From the NCBI GenBank assembly GCA_964036195.1, contig OZ038453.1:29702997-29766996 (forward strand): DNA of 64,000 nt, in the 5' to 3' direction. How positions within the stretch are numbered: position 1 is the stretch's first letter; the number at the start of each line of letters is the position of its first letter. Positions 13,287 through 25,158 of the stretch are shown here, in pieces. The notes below the pieces were generated by a model. The model saw nothing but the letters and a program-made list of their open reading frames with translations, had not been told where the DNA came from and did no database searches. This DNA is from Sphaerolaimus hirsutus. Lineage: Eukaryota; Nematoda; Chromadorea; Monhysterida; Sphaerolaimidae. A program made the translations under genes and the position numbers.

Positions 13287-16200
13287 TGGAAGGACATTTC
13301 TTCTCGCTGGCTGGCTGGGAGTGTGTGGTAATTTTTTTGTTTTTTTTTACAGTAAATATTCTTCATGTTGAAACTATACTCCCCTTTTATTATTTTTTAA
13401 AACCTCCCTCTGAAAAAAAACGGTTTGAAAACTTTGGTAAGACACGTGAAATGTCAACTTCACAGTCAAAAGTGACAAACATATTGATGACAATTTATTC
13501 ACTTATCACCTACCGTATTTACTCGAAATACCCCCCCCCCCTTGAATGAACCCCCCCCTCGAAATACCCCCAGGTATTTTCGAGCTGAGGAAAAAATAAC
13601 CCACCCCCCTCGAAATACCCCCGAAATACCGAAATAAGGTACATCATGTACGCAAGGAACATGATGTATTTATTGCGACACTTTTAATATCGCAGTTATA
13701 CGTATACACTAGTTTGTGTAGTGATGTACGTTTACATCCCTGTTATGTCCCAATATACCCTATTTGGTCACGTTTATTACCGGTTTGGGGTATGTAAAGG
13801 CGTATTCTTTAGTATGACTTTCCCAAAAATTTCTGACGTAATAATAACCCCTCCTCGAATGAGCCCCCCTCGAAATACCCTCCCCCAAAATTTCCACTCT
13901 GAAAAAATAAACACTCTGGGGGTATTTCGAGGAAATACGGTAGTTTTATTTGGCGGATCGCAAAGTATGAGCCCAAAATTACCTTTTTATGTCTTAGTCG
14001 AGAACGCGCGAGCAGGGTACTTAGGTATGTAAGCACTTTCACAGAAAAATATATTTTAAGAAGAGCAAAAAAACGGAATCAAGTACAAAGTTTTTTCAAA
14101 ACAATTTTTTATTAATAATGACGTCATGATGGAGTATTTCATTCAGAAAAATGCATAACATTTTTCCGCCGAGTGTCATAAAATTCTGTCACAACTTTTC
14201 CAAATCCCACATGAAATACCGTAACCATTTTTAATGCCAAAACCGAAACGTAACTCGCAGAAACGGAACAAGAGAACCCTCCAAGGAGTGCGGAATCACT
14301 AATTGGCTGGAAGCCAATTCCTTGGCACCCAGGTGGGCAATTTAATTGACCCGAGACTATTTTGTCGGGCATCCCGAAAATGTGTTATGTGCAAAAATTT
14401 CCGTTGAAAATGCGTGTATGAAAGCACGCAAAACATTTGCTTTTTTGCATCCAAAACATTTGCAATTGCGATTATGCACTGGCAAAGTAATATAAATCGC
14501 CACAAAACACACATTCAATCGGGGAACATAAAATTCCAAATACAATTAATCGGGTTACCCGACAAAAAAGTGGCTGGGCAAATTAAATTTCGCCCCAGGT
14601 TTCGTCGTTCTCAGAAACGATCCCCCGTGCATCGCTTGTTATAATAGCGAAGAGGTGAGTAAATTTTTCTGTATACGTGAAAATCAGGGTCTAATTTTTG
14701 GCGGAAATTTGAATTTTGGAGGAAAAAGAAAAAAGAAAATTCCTGTTTTCGTAGGCTGATCTTGGCGTGTTGCCAAAACTAGAATTTTCCCCTAACTTCT
14801 ACCTTCCAGAATGTTTTACTATAGAGTATACCTAGTTGACAAGTGCAACAAATGTCAACTGGTTCTCATCCCAATTCAAAGACTTTTCACGTGCTGACGA
14901 ACGACGTTCAAATGCAAAAGTGTAGAAACATGTTTCTAATGAAGCTGGACTGTTAAAAAGCGTAGTGTGAATGATGAAGCACTCGTGATGAAGCTTTGAA
15001 TTGGGATTGTAAACGGTTCACATTTCGTTTCATTGTATGTAGGGCCATTGAACGTTTTGTAATTTGAACTTGGCTAGTTTCCAATTTCCAAATTATTCAA
15101 ATTTACCGAATTTCCCAAAAATTTTCATTTTTTTCAAATTTTGCAGGCAGCCGAGAGCGATTCTGGCGGTTTGCCGATTTTCCGAATAGATTTTTGCGAT
15201 TTTGGAACGGTGCCAAATTTCACGCGCACACCGAAAATGACCGATTTAGATTCTAAAGAGCGCATTTCCAAATCGGGAAGAAATCGTGATAGAAGTAATA
15301 CTGCTTTGTTTAGAGTCTATGAGCAGGTGAGCTTTTCTCACTTTTTGGATGAGTGCCAATTTTTTAAGGGTGGTTGAGTAGAGGCGGAACATTTTTGTTG
15401 TGTTCTGGGGGCTCAATATATCGATTTTTTCAATGTATAGGATGCAGAAAAGGAGCATAATCGCCAAAAATGGGGGAAATAAAGCCAAAAATAAGCAAAA
15501 CGCGCATGAAATAATGATTTGAAAGAAAGATTGGCTAAGAGGTCTGAAGATTAGCGATTTTGAATGAACATTCCTTCAAAAAATTTTTCAAAATCCCGCC
15601 ACCCAATTGAAAAAACTAGTGGCAGATGGACCGCCTTTGGGTCCGCGCACCAAACCTTCTATCGGATTGCAAATCCCATCTAGGTAAACAAAACGTTCAT
15701 GTGCGGCACCTCGCTGTACATTGAGCGTTTTGTCTGCCTAATACCTTTCAGCACCCAGGTTATCAAATAATCAAACCTGATCCTTGTCAGTAACCCATTT
15801 TACAACGTAAAACGTACCCTCCAGCCGCCATAGCGTTTCAACTCCTTGGCGCCCCATGCACGCGGAGTTACAGTGCCAGCTTCTGAATCCAGTTCAAAAT
15901 CGGCCAGCTATCTAGCTATCTGAAGTGTGAACACATAGTAATTTTTGCGGTACGCCGAGTAAAATAACGTACATAATGTTGCAACAACATTTTTCAGCTG
16001 GAGCCACTCGCATCTCACTGCCACACTTATGAAACATTCGACTACCGTGCGGAAAATTACGGTACTTTGCCGGCTGTGGGTTACGGTTTACATTCGGAGG
16101 ATTACGGTTTACATTCGGAAGATTACGGTAGCCGATCGCTGGTGCGGAAGGGCAGGGGGAATAAAAGAAATCGAGGTGTGTTTTGGGGCGAATTTTTGGG

Positions 16201-17121
16201 AATTTTTGTTGTTGTTTTGCAATTTGTGCGTTTTTGTTTTAGTGTCGCGCATAGTTTGCATGGTTATATTCATTTGCATTTTGATGCAATTTTGATATCG
16301 AACTTATTTCTCCATAAATTTCACATAGGTATATTTTTTATCCGTCTTTTCTCTTCTCAACTTTATCAACTACATTATGCACTACTTATCTTACATAAAA
16401 TACCGTATTTCGTATAACAAAAGAGCGCCGTTTAATTTTTGTTATCAACTTTTTCCCTGCCGTTCTATTGTGTTACAAAAAATACGGTTGATTAACATTG
16501 TAATTAATCATTTCAAGAATATTTTTATCGAAATTTTTGGCAAATTTACAAAAATTTAACCCCCCAATTAGGGTTCAAACGGGATCCCGATCCCGATCCC
16601 GGATCCCGTGAAATTCCGGGATTTAGCAGTCCCGATCCCGATCCCGAAATCTCAAAAAGTCAATCCCGTTTGAACCCTACCCCCAATCGTGTTTAAACAA
16701 ACCAGTTCGAATTCCGACAAGTAAACAAAGCGACAGGAAAAATGGTAAGTGGGCGATATATCGTATCAAAAATCTATTTTTACACATCGAATATCGATAT
16801 CGAAAATTGAATAAAATATTGAATATTGACTTTTTTGAATATCCGATATCGACCACATTTGGAATCCATGGTCCATATCGATATCAATATACGGAAAAAT
16901 CGATATCGAAAAGTCAACTCTACTTCGGGGGGTAATGTGTAGAAGAGTCTTACTATCGTAGAGATGTAGAAATATGTAATATCGCCTTAATATTCTGACA
17001 TCATCATTATTTTTATTATTCTTCATCATTAAATAACAAAATCATAAAATGACACGATTTATAATGTCCAACAATTCGTGCAGATACTGTAAATATTTTT
17101 TCAGGAGTTGAATTCCACTGA
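13287..17121 (+). CDS. Gene A: membrane protein with tyrosine-containing basic tail, 5' partial, 7 exons
   Basis: Exons 13287-13436, 14261-14332, 14599-14654, 15147-15326, 15998-16175, 16706-16744 and 17105-17121 (TGA stop). Every intron is GT...AG, and phases 1,1,0,0,1,1 join without a stop, giving 229 residues after a split first codon. Strong donors are GAG|gtgagt (14655), CAG|gtgagc (15327) and AATG|gtaagt (16745). Exon 1 encodes a membrane-spanning stretch (WECVVIFLFFFTVNIL), then the charged sequence KPPSEKKRFENF. The tail carries several tyrosines, a tandem GLHSEDY repeat in exon 5, and a lysine/arginine-rich C-terminus ending VEFH. A type I receptor or adhesion protein with a cytoplasmic tail is an inference; upstream exons, expected to end in phase 1, were not found. 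I do not recognise the family. Intron 2 is an introner. The last two exons are very short and are the least certain part. Confidence 0.68.
13513..13940. mobile_element. TA-target MITE (CCGTATTTACTCG ends) in gene A intron 1
   Basis: Starts CCGTATTTACTCGAAATACC and ends GGAAATACGG with TA on each side. Long C runs at one end and GGGGGTATTTCGAGG at the other are typical of the family. An internal GAACATGATGT segment belongs to this copy only. Confidence 0.7.
13950..14190 (+). repeat. Dispersed ~200-bp repeat, copy 1
   Basis: Shares an ordered set of motifs (CGCAAAGTATGAGCCCAAAATT, CTTATGTCTTAGTCGA-like, GAGCAGGGTACTTAGG, GACGTCATGATGGAGTATTTC-like) with 62735-62965 (same orientation) and 54755-54950 (opposite). 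A fragment is at 19095-19186. Present in gene A intron 1. Class unknown; no clear ends seen. Confidence 0.5.
14333..14598 (+). mobile_element. Introner, AATTTAATT family, forming gene A intron 2
   Basis: The intron begins GTGGGCAATTTAATTGACCC and ends AAATTAAATTTCGCCCCAG. The two ends are imperfect inverted repeats of about 45 bp that also share TTTTGTCGGG. The flanking exon ends CACCCAG and the intron ends GCCCCAG, so a short CCAG is duplicated. Splicing at GT...AG removes the element plus one copy of the duplication and keeps the frame open. Related single ends are seen at 11344-11392 and 59930-59985. Confidence 0.6.
15610..15930. other. GC-richer, hairpin-rich island inside gene A intron 4
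   Basis: Unlike the surrounding AT-rich intron it is GC-richer, with several short stems (GGACC...GGTCC, GGATTTGCAATCC, AACTCC...GGAGTT). The plus strand has exon-like stretches, for example 15629-15681 bounded by CTAG and AG|gtaaac, but their phases do not fit between exons 4 and 5. On the minus strand one frame runs about 100 codons interrupted only by a TGA and a TAG. It could be alternative exons, a structured RNA, or a decayed open reading frame. Confidence 0.35.
16569..16679. mobile_element. hAT-like MITE, TAGGGTTCAAACG ends, GATCCC core, in gene A intron 5
   Basis: TAGGGTTCAAACGGGATCCC at one end and its complement at the other. The core is a (GATCCC)n repeat. An exact 8-bp duplication CCCCCAAT flanks it. 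Confidence 0.85.
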
Positions 17122-17851
17122 GAATATATCCGTTAATCGTTCATGAAGATTGCATGTTTTTTCTTCGTTTTTCTGAATCTGAACATGAGATTTTTTTGTG
17201 CTGTATAGAGTCTTGTTTTGTCACTTTGCATGGGCGCAAAATTTTTATTATAATTAAATTTTTTTTTAATTTTATTTTTGGGTTTAGAAAAGGTAGTATT
17301 TTCGCTTTTCAAAATACAACTTTCAGAAAAAGACATCAGTTAAGCAAAAAAAGCAAAAATGGGTTGTTTTTAACTGAAAAAATGAATCTCCAAAAATTGT
17401 CAAAAAGTAAAGTAAAAAAGTAAAAAGCTTGAAAAATTTCTTAAATTTGTTGTGTCCAATTTTCAAAATTATTTTGTACATAAATCGTATTTTGTGAAAT
17501 GATTACCCATAATAACATGCTTGAAAATTTGGAAGAACTAATCCCCCTTGAATAATCCCCCTTGAAAAGTCCCCCTCAGAAAATCTGATGAAAAAATGAT
17601 CCCCAGGGGGGAATTATTCGAGAAAATATGGTAAAAAGTCATGGAGCATTTTCATTAAAAAAATTATCGACTTGTCACTTTTGATTTTACTCTACCACTT
17701 TTCTTTCTTTTTTATTGAGCTTGTGAAAATGGCCCCTGATTTAAAACAAACAAAAATACATCAAAATGATGCAATTTTCCGTCACTGAGTGTCATCAAGT
17801 GACTTGTGCATGATGCAATAAAACTTGATCACGCCCATTCCACACATAAAA

Positions 17852-18297
17852 CAGAGTTGTTAAAATGCATTTACATTTACTCAAAGAATATGTATACTCA
17901 AGTACTCAGAAAATACATTTAGGTACATTTCCTGTGGAAAAAGTACCTGTGTCCTGTACACCTTTGCACATACTTTTGAAAAGTACCTGAGTACAGAAAA
18001 TGGTTGCTCCGAAATTCCAATGACGAATAAATGGGACATAAGTATGTAAATATTTACAGAAGTGCTTTTATTAAATAATGTAAAACACTTTGTCTTCCAG
18101 TGTAGACATTAAAAAGGTACCTGCTTTTACATGTTCCATGAAAAAAGTAACTTGTTTTTACATTTGCTTGGAAATTTTTTTATACACGTTGACTCATTTA
18201 ACCTTATTTTACATTGTACTCAAGGGAGGAGCAGGTGAGTATTTGCATGAGTATTTGCATTTAGTTTGAAAAAAGTTCAGCAGTGTTAGCAACTCCA
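17852..18297. mobile_element. hAT-like element, CAGAGTTGTTAAAATG end
   Basis: 8-bp duplication ACATAAAA at 17844-17851 and 18298-18305. Subterminal GTACTTTT/AAGTACCTG motifs. Confidence 0.75.
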
Positions 18298-18902
18298 ACA
18301 TAAAATATGAGTTCATTCTATCTGTGTTTTTGCTCTATTTTCTGCATGTATTTTCTGTGTTTTGGCCCCTTTTCAGATTATGTGGTAGCTAGCTTTTTTA
18401 TTCTTCAATTGCTTTAATTTTGAAATTAATAAAAATCAGTATTGGCATTTACGCACAGCCCATGTAAAGTAAAGTTCTGTATCAAGCCATTTCACGAAAT
18501 CATTCTTAATTAACAAAAGATTTCCACTTTTTGTTCACATTGGACAATACATAAAACTATTTTTTTTGCCTGTAGTTTATATGTTCATTGTCATCAGTGG
18601 GGGGGGGGGGTATTCAAGAGGGTTTGTTTTTCTTCACCCCTCAAACAATGAACAATTATTAGAGTTGATATGGTATTTACGTTGTGCCTAACGTGCTAAA
18701 AACGCCTTTTTTCAAGTATGAAAAATTTATGCGGAGATTTTATGGTGGCTGGCACAAATTTTGTCGAATTTTAAATTTATCGAACACTTCTAAGCGTTTC
18801 CTTACAAATAGCTTCAGAAAATTTACGATTGTTTTCTAGACAATTACATTTTTCATGCATTTCTGTTTTCAGGGTATACTCTGCGAACTGCAGCTATATT
18901 TT

Positions 18903-19093
18903 TCTGGGGCACTCCCAGACCCTGTAAAATGTCAAATATCATGGAAAGTGTCAAAAGTCAGGTAAAATGCCCTGCAAAATGGCAACCGAGTTGCCATTTT
19001 GCAGGGCATTTTCCATGACTTTTGACAATTTGCATGATATTTGACATTTTACAGGGCATTTTACAGGGTCTGCTCTGGGAGTGGCACCTGAAG
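18903..19093 (-). mobile_element. Hairpin element (CAGACCCTGTAAAA family)
   Basis: Read on the minus strand it starts CAG|GTGCCACTCCCAGAG and ends GGGAGTGCCCCAG, the same end structure as gene B intron 2. It lies next to the fragment of the ~200-bp repeat, so it is not inside a recognised gene. Confidence 0.65.
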
Positions 19094-19094
19094 G

Positions 19095-19186
19095 AACAAA
19101 AACGTTTCAGGAAAAAAACATTTGCCGCTTGCACGCGACTCTGCCTTCTTTTTCTTTTTTTGAATATTATCCTTTTTGTGAAAGTA
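19095..19186 (-). repeat. Fragment of the dispersed ~200-bp repeat
   Basis: GAACAAAAACGTTTCAGGAA, GCGACTCTGCCTTCTTTTTC and TTTTTGTGAAAGTACC match 54785-54875 closely. Confidence 0.45.
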
Positions 19187-20477
19187 CCGTATTTGCTTGA
19201 ATAACCCCCCTCGAATAATCCCCCTTTTAGCCGCGTGAGGGATAGGGTTCAAACGATATATCGTATCGAAAATCGGATATCGACCATTTTTTAATATCGA
19301 ATATCGAATATCGATATCGAAAATTTTGAAAAAGTATCGAATATTGATATCGAAAATTTTGAAAAAATATCGAATATCGACCATTTTTTCGATATATCGA
19401 ACCTGTATTGTGTCCCCAAATTTACTTTTCATTTTCATTTTGAGATGTTTATGGTTGATCTGATGTGCTTATAGCATTGTATTTGATGAGTAAAAGTACA
19501 GTATTTATAATGTCATTGTTGTTGGAGTGCTAAATTTGAAGCCAGAAAACGCTGATATACTTTTTTTGCAACATGCCCTTAAGCAATTAGGTTAGGATGA
19601 ACTGTAATATGTACCAATTGTTATTTGTCTGATACACTTTGATTCATCATGTTTTTCTTCTATTTTCTACCATTGAGTGATGTAAAGCTTGTTAAAATCA
19701 CTTGCACCATTCAAATTTCAGTAAAGAGATGATTAACAATGTGTGCAACCTAGGGTTGGCCGATGTTTTTTTAAACGTTTTTTTAAAAAAAAACGTTTTT
19801 TTTTTAAAAAAAACATGACGTCCGAAATGTTTTTTTTAAAAAAAAAACATCGGCCGAAATTTTTAGTACTAAGCACTAGGTATTTTGCAAAATTTTTGCG
19901 CGCAAATGCGCAATTTCACACACAAATTGACATTGGTGGTTGTTTTGATTGGTTTTGTTGCATTTTTAGTATTAAAACATCCATTTCTATGTGCTACCAT
20001 GGGTGAATAAGCCGACATATGTTGCTGTAATATATAATATTGAGGTAATGTGCTTCCATGTACCTCCACAGTGTGTAACTTCACTCCCAAAGTAACAACC
20101 TCCTTTTATAACCTTGTTTGATCACAATTCCGTGCCAAACTTTACCTGAAGTCACGAACATTCGACTATAAGGCGATATACGAACGATATGTCGACGAAA
20201 AATGGATATTTTTGACACAAATCACCACTTATAATGCTATCCCATGGCTCCACAGCCATTATATGGTCATATTTAACATCACAGAGTATTGCCAGTGTCT
20301 GATATCGAATATCGAGTTTCAGAAAAAAATATCGAATATCGATATCGAAAATTTTGAAAAAATATCGAATATCGAATATCGATATCGAAAAGTCATATCG
20401 TTTGAACCCTAGTGAGGGACAAAAACCCTTGAATAACCCCCCCCCCCCCTCGAAGGTGGTATTTCGAGGATATACGG
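19187..20477. mobile_element. TA-target MITE interrupted by hAT-like element
   Basis: CCGTATTTGCTTGAATAACC to CGAGGATATACGG, with the element 19243-20411 inside. Confidence 0.7.
19243..20411. mobile_element. hAT-like element, TAGGGTTCAAACG ends, ATATCG subterminal repeats
   Basis: Exact 8-bp duplication GTGAGGGA at 19235-19242 and 20412-20419. ATATCG blocks occur near both ends; the centre includes a TAGGGTTGGCCG element (19751-20300) that lacks its own right end. Hosted in TA-target MITE 19187-20477. Confidence 0.8.
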
Positions 20478-20700
20478 TAGTTTTTGCATAGTGCAAATAT
20501 GCTTTCAATTTCCTTCGCGAATTAAAAATGCACGCGTATTTATTTACTATAACTGGTTTTTCTCACTCGAAATTCTATTTTAATTGAGCTGCAGGTGAAC
20601 AAAAGATTTAAGTTTATGACACCTTTGAAATTGCTTAAAATAATTGTTTGAGGCTTTTTCATGGTGGATTTAAATGAGTTTTCTTTTTTATATTGCTGTA

Positions 20701-20724
20701 GGTAATCTCCAAAAAAACACCCCA
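20701..20724 (+). CDS. Possible micro-exon before a hairpin introner
   Basis: Acceptor tatattgctgtag, 24 nt, then AG|GTGCCAGTCCC, the start of a hairpin element ending GTGGCAG at 20912. Joining to the sequence after 20912 leaves two frames open for about 25 codons. Suggestive only. Confidence 0.2.
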
Positions 20725-20912
20725 GGTGCCAGTCCCAGACCCTGTAAAAGGCCCTGTAAAATGTCAAATGTCATGCAAAGTGTCAAAAGTCATGCAAAAT
20801 GCCCTGCAAAATGGCAACTCGGTTGCCATTTTGCAGGGCATTTTCCATGACTTTTGACACTTTGCATGACATTTGACATTTTACAGGGCCTTTTACAGGG
20901 TATGAGAGTGGC
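20725..20912 (+). mobile_element. Hairpin element (CAGACCCTGTAAAA family)
   Basis: CCAG|GTGCCAGTCCCAGACCCTG to CAGGGTATGAGAGTGGCAG, a nearly perfect long hairpin whose arms contain ATGTCAAATGTCATGCAAAG. Same ends and orientation as gene B intron 2. Confidence 0.65.
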
Positions 20913-21208
20913 AGCTGGATTTTTTTTTGGCACATTTTCACTGGGGATTTCATTCGACCGAATTATTTTTTTATCGGACTTTTTAGGGGGAACTATTCAA
21001 GGTTAAATTTTTATTTCGCCAAACTTTTACGCATGTTTCTATCAACTCATTTCTCGAAATATGCTTTCTTTACAAAAATAAAAAGCCGTTTTTGTTCAAA
21101 TTGGACACAGGTAATCATATTTATGCGTAAATTTCATATTCATCGACTTAAACATGGGTAATTATTCGTGAGGGGATAATTCGAGTGAATACTGAATTTT
21201 GAAAAGTA

Positions 21209-21457
21209 CCATATTTCCTCGAAATACCCCTCGGGGGTTTATTTTTTCAGAGTGAAAATTTTGAGGGAAAAACGTGAAAAATGCAACAATAACCACCATT
21301 TATAAGTTTTTACAGCCTTATAAAAGGATGTAGATGGTATAAACGATGTTCTAACGTAACACAGTAAGTGTTTTGAACGTCTGTTATGCATTTCCCGGGC
21401 CACAAATTCATAGTGCCCATTTTGAGGGGGGGGGGGGGGTATTTCGAGGAAATACGG
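21209..21457. mobile_element. TA-target MITE
   Basis: CATATTTCCTCGAAATACCC to GGAAATACGG with TA on both sides. Confidence 0.7.
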
Positions 21458-21764
21458 TATTTGTTTACTGATTCTTGATTTCGAATTGAGAAATCAATTC
21501 ATTTGACCCATGGATTTCACAATTCGAGAAACCTAATCGTATCGATTTATTCCATTTCAATTTTCGCAGTCGAATTTCACGCACGAGTGCTTTTTTTGTT
21601 ACATTTCACTTTTCCGATGTCATTTTCTGTCGCGAATTTTTGAATGGAAATTTGACAAATGCTTTTTAATCCGTTCAGATAGTGATAAACGTATTTTATC
21701 AAAAGTGATATTTCATTTGAAATGAAAATTGGCTCAATTTCGTGAATTCTTTTGAATTTACCAC

Positions 21765-21960
21765 TTTACGTATACTAGTTTAAAGCCGAAATTTGGCAAA
21801 CCGAAAAATCTATTCAAAATATGAGTTTATCACATTGACATTCCATTTCCGTCAACTGTAGTAACTGACCCCTAGTTCTTGTCAACTGAAATCCGTTGAC
21901 GTTTGTAAACTTAAATCTTGTCAACTTAAATCTCTCCACTTGCAGAATTTGCCCAGGTAC
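21765..21960. repeat. CACTAGTTTA/GTTGAC palindromic element
   Basis: ACTAGTTTAAAGCCGAAATT and GTCAACTGTAGTAACTGACC belong to the palindromic family; ends diverged. Confidence 0.45.
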
Positions 21961-21967
21961 TTTATTT

Positions 21968-22142
21968 TGAATAACACCTGGTAGCAAGTCCCGCAGCATG
22001 TAAAGTGTCAAGTGTAAAATGTCATGTAAAATGTCATTCGAAATAAAACAAAAAATTTTATTACTGAACTTCTGACATTATGCATGACACTAGACAAATT
22101 TGTGTGACACTTTACACGTAACTTTACACTTACTCGGGGAGC
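21968..22142. mobile_element. Hairpin element (AAGTCCCGCAGCATGTAAAG)
   Basis: GTAGCAAGTCCCGCAGC start, repeated AATGTCATGTAAAATGTCA motifs and an inverted right arm ending ACTTTACACTTACTCGGGGA. Confidence 0.45.
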
Positions 22143-23311
22143 TAATCAGGGATTTACGGTATTTCGATGACCATTTCTCAACTTTTTCCATGTAAGATTT
22201 TTTGTTGAAAAATTATATTTCAAACCAAAAAGGGCTTATTTTATCCCTCTACATCTGAATAATGTATTTTCGTTCATTTTTAAACCATAATATCATGAAA
22301 AAGTGATTTATTTCAGCCCGGTCTTTTTGGCTCAAATTCAGGAATTCAAAAATCGCTGTTTTTATGCGACAAAATGGCCAAATGTGCACGCATTTCCCCT
22401 GTATTATGGCCATTTTATGCGCCATGGGAAAACTGATGTGTGCGTGTGGTTTATTTGATGATGGCAAAAAAAAATCTTTTTTTTTCTAAAAAATCAGTAG
22501 ATAGATTTTGTTTCTCAACTTCTAAATGCTGTTTTTGTTTTATGTCACAGAATGTATGTTTAGTGAATACACAAGACAAACCAGTAAATATGGTTTCAAT
22601 ATGAACCCAGACCCTGTAAAATGTTGTGACATGCAAAATGTAATTTTACATGTTTGACATTTTACAGTATGTGGGTTTGGACATGTTTGAATTTAATGTC
22701 TCTTATTTGCATCTGTTATATTCACATTTTGTTACTATCCATGTGAAATACACTTGTCATTTAAATGTCATTTAAAATGTAATATGCTTTATTTGAATTC
22801 AAATCTAGTGTTCGAAATTTCAGAAAAATACATGATTAATGTGAACAATGATGGAAAAATCCTAAAACAATATTGTGGATAAAAATTCAAAATGTAAAAA
22901 CATCTAAATATATTAAGGTATTTTTCAGGTACTTTTCCACCCTGAGTGCTATATATTCAGTTTCAAAAGATTTTTTAAGACTATTTGCTCTCAAAGAAAT
23001 TCTTTGTATATAATTTGGTATCTTTTGTGCTGGATATTTTGAGCCTTTCATGAACTAATCTCTGCAGGTTTTATGATCAAGAATATTTCAGAATAATTTC
23101 AGATCAAGAATATTGATGTACATATTATTTACAAGACACAATGTAATTTTGAGTATTAAGTTTGCAGAGAAATGTTGCGTTTAATGCATAGTGACTTGAG
23201 AAATTTTAAAATATGATTGACTGTTCAAAAAATGACATTATAGAGGCCTAGATAGGTATATATTAATAGCACATAGGCCAATTTTTCATTTCTAGAAAGG
23301 TTCTAGGGGGC

Positions 23312-23475
23312 AGTACGGCACACTGTAGAGTGTCAAATGTCTTGTAAAATGCCAATTAATTGATTTAAAAATACAATGTTTTGTTATTGAACATCGACAC
23401 TTTGCGTAACAATTGACAAATTTGTATAACATTAACACTTTACTTTACAGTAACAGGGTGCGGGACTGTCCCCAC
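23312..23475. mobile_element. Hairpin element, orthologous to 1690-1850
   Basis: CGGCACACTGTAGAGTGTCA at the left and CAGTAACAGGGTGCGGGACT at the right. Shared by both copies of block B, so it predates the duplication. Confidence 0.55.
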
Positions 23476-24023
23476 TGGAGAAATTGTATTATGAATTAAT
23501 AATAAGAACAATTTTATGGCATTTTTAAACAAAACAGTGCATTGTTCATGAAAATTATTTTTGGTTCACCAAAATTGGCATATAATTTTCTACATTCGGG
23601 ATAGGTATAATTCAGGCCTACAAAATTTAAAACTTGCAAGTGACAAGCTGTGCAAACAAGTTGCATACATAAATATCTTGAAAAGTGAAACTTTTGCAAC
23701 ATTAACATGACCCATTTTGATGTTTGCAAATTGAATTATACTGAATGGCCATTCCAATAAAATGTATGAAAAGCTCTTTATAAAGTTTATATTTGCATAC
23801 AGGATATACTGGAATTTACTCTACTACGCATACTTTTGTTTGATTTGACAAATATTTACAATTGCATTTGCGAAAGGTGTAAAACTCTTTCCATATTGGC
23901 CTTAGTTGACAATAATACATTTGGGTGTGAACTCTGCCAACTTATTTCCACTCAGATTTTAGTTGACGGTCGCCGAACGATGTTTTTACCAATATCAATT
24001 CCAATATTGCCTTTCCCACATTG

Positions 24024-24253
24024 GGCCCACACACACTAGTTGACATCGCAAATTCGCGTCAACTCAGTGTCAATTGAATAAAACAAGAAGTTTGTAAAAA
24101 GCATCACACTTTACAGGAACAATGAAAATGAAGTGTCATGATGTAAAATTAACTATGCTCTATCAGATAGATAAGTTGAAATCAGAGTATCACTTAAATT
24201 CAGTTGACATTTAGTTGACACGAATTCAGTTGACATCCAGTGTGTGGGGGCCC
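24024..24253. mobile_element. GGGCCCACACACTAGTTGACA MITE
   Basis: Absent at the orthologous site 2765 in block B. GGGCCC at both ends, CACTAGTTGACA inside; target duplication 2-3 bp (TT or ATT). Confidence 0.8.
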
Positions 24254-24742
24254 ATTGCCGCATGTTCACATGAAAATCGTCCTGCGACCCGTTAACTTAA
24301 ATTTGAATTGAAATGGAAATCAGTTGACACACTGTGTGCGTAGCGCCAATCACATAAAAATTAGTTCTTATCTTCAATTTATTTCAGGTGTGAATTGAAT
24401 TCACTTATTGGGTGTGTAAAATGGTTGTTTTAATTTGCAAATGATTGTAACATTGAGTGACCCAGTTTATTTAATAGTGAATTAGTTGGTATGTTCAGTA
24501 AGTACTGAGGCAGTGTCTTTCGCTTTTAATTTTTTTTGAAATTTCTTTAGTTATTTTTTCTAAGGACAAATTTTTTGAATGATATTGGACCCATGCACAC
24601 TAGTTTGAGCCAAAATTTTGGAAACTGATAATATAGCTTTGAATGCATTTGAGTTTACTGGAAAAACGTGTACATTAACTATTTACTGTTGATTTTGGCA
24701 AACCAAAAGATAGGCAAAATTTTGGGCTACTATCCCCTAACC

Positions 24743-25158
24743 CAAGGACGTATCCAGGGGGGGGGGTGGGGGGGGGGCTGCAGCCCCCCCCCCTTCCTGG
24801 GGTGAGACCTAAAAAGTCCCGGAAAATGCAACATTTCCTATATATTTTTCGATGTTCTAAAAAAATTTGCGCGCAAGCGCGCAATTTCTTTCCCATGCAT
24901 TGTATTTTCAGCGGAACTGTCCCTGTAAACCAATATCCTTCGAAATAAACACATTTTTGCCACTTTCTCTGTATATGTATGCGTATTTACATACATATAA
25001 AGTGATTTCTGGCGCTGGCGCAAACGCCAATAGTGCCATGGTGTGGCGCCTTTGTATGGCGCTAGCGCCAAAACACCTTTCCGTCCCTATATAGGGAAAA
25101 ATTTTGGGGGGGGGGGGCTGAGCCCCCCCCCCCCCGTTTGCCGGGCTCCGTAAACAAG
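24743..25158. mobile_element. hAT-like element, CGTATCCAGG end, right end deleted
   Basis: CAAGGACGTATCCAGGGG start. 8-bp duplication CCCTAACC at 24735-24742 and 25159-25166. The right ~25 bp of the element, seen in other copies, are missing. Confidence 0.7.

Noticed and set aside
13328..13352. Possible 25-nt intron within gene A exon 1
   Set aside because: The frame is open straight through and encodes a membrane segment; a 25-nt intron is too short to be likely.
18180..18240. Strong donor GGAGCAG|gtgagt
   Set aside because: It lies inside the hAT-like element 17852-18297 and has no coherent upstream exon.
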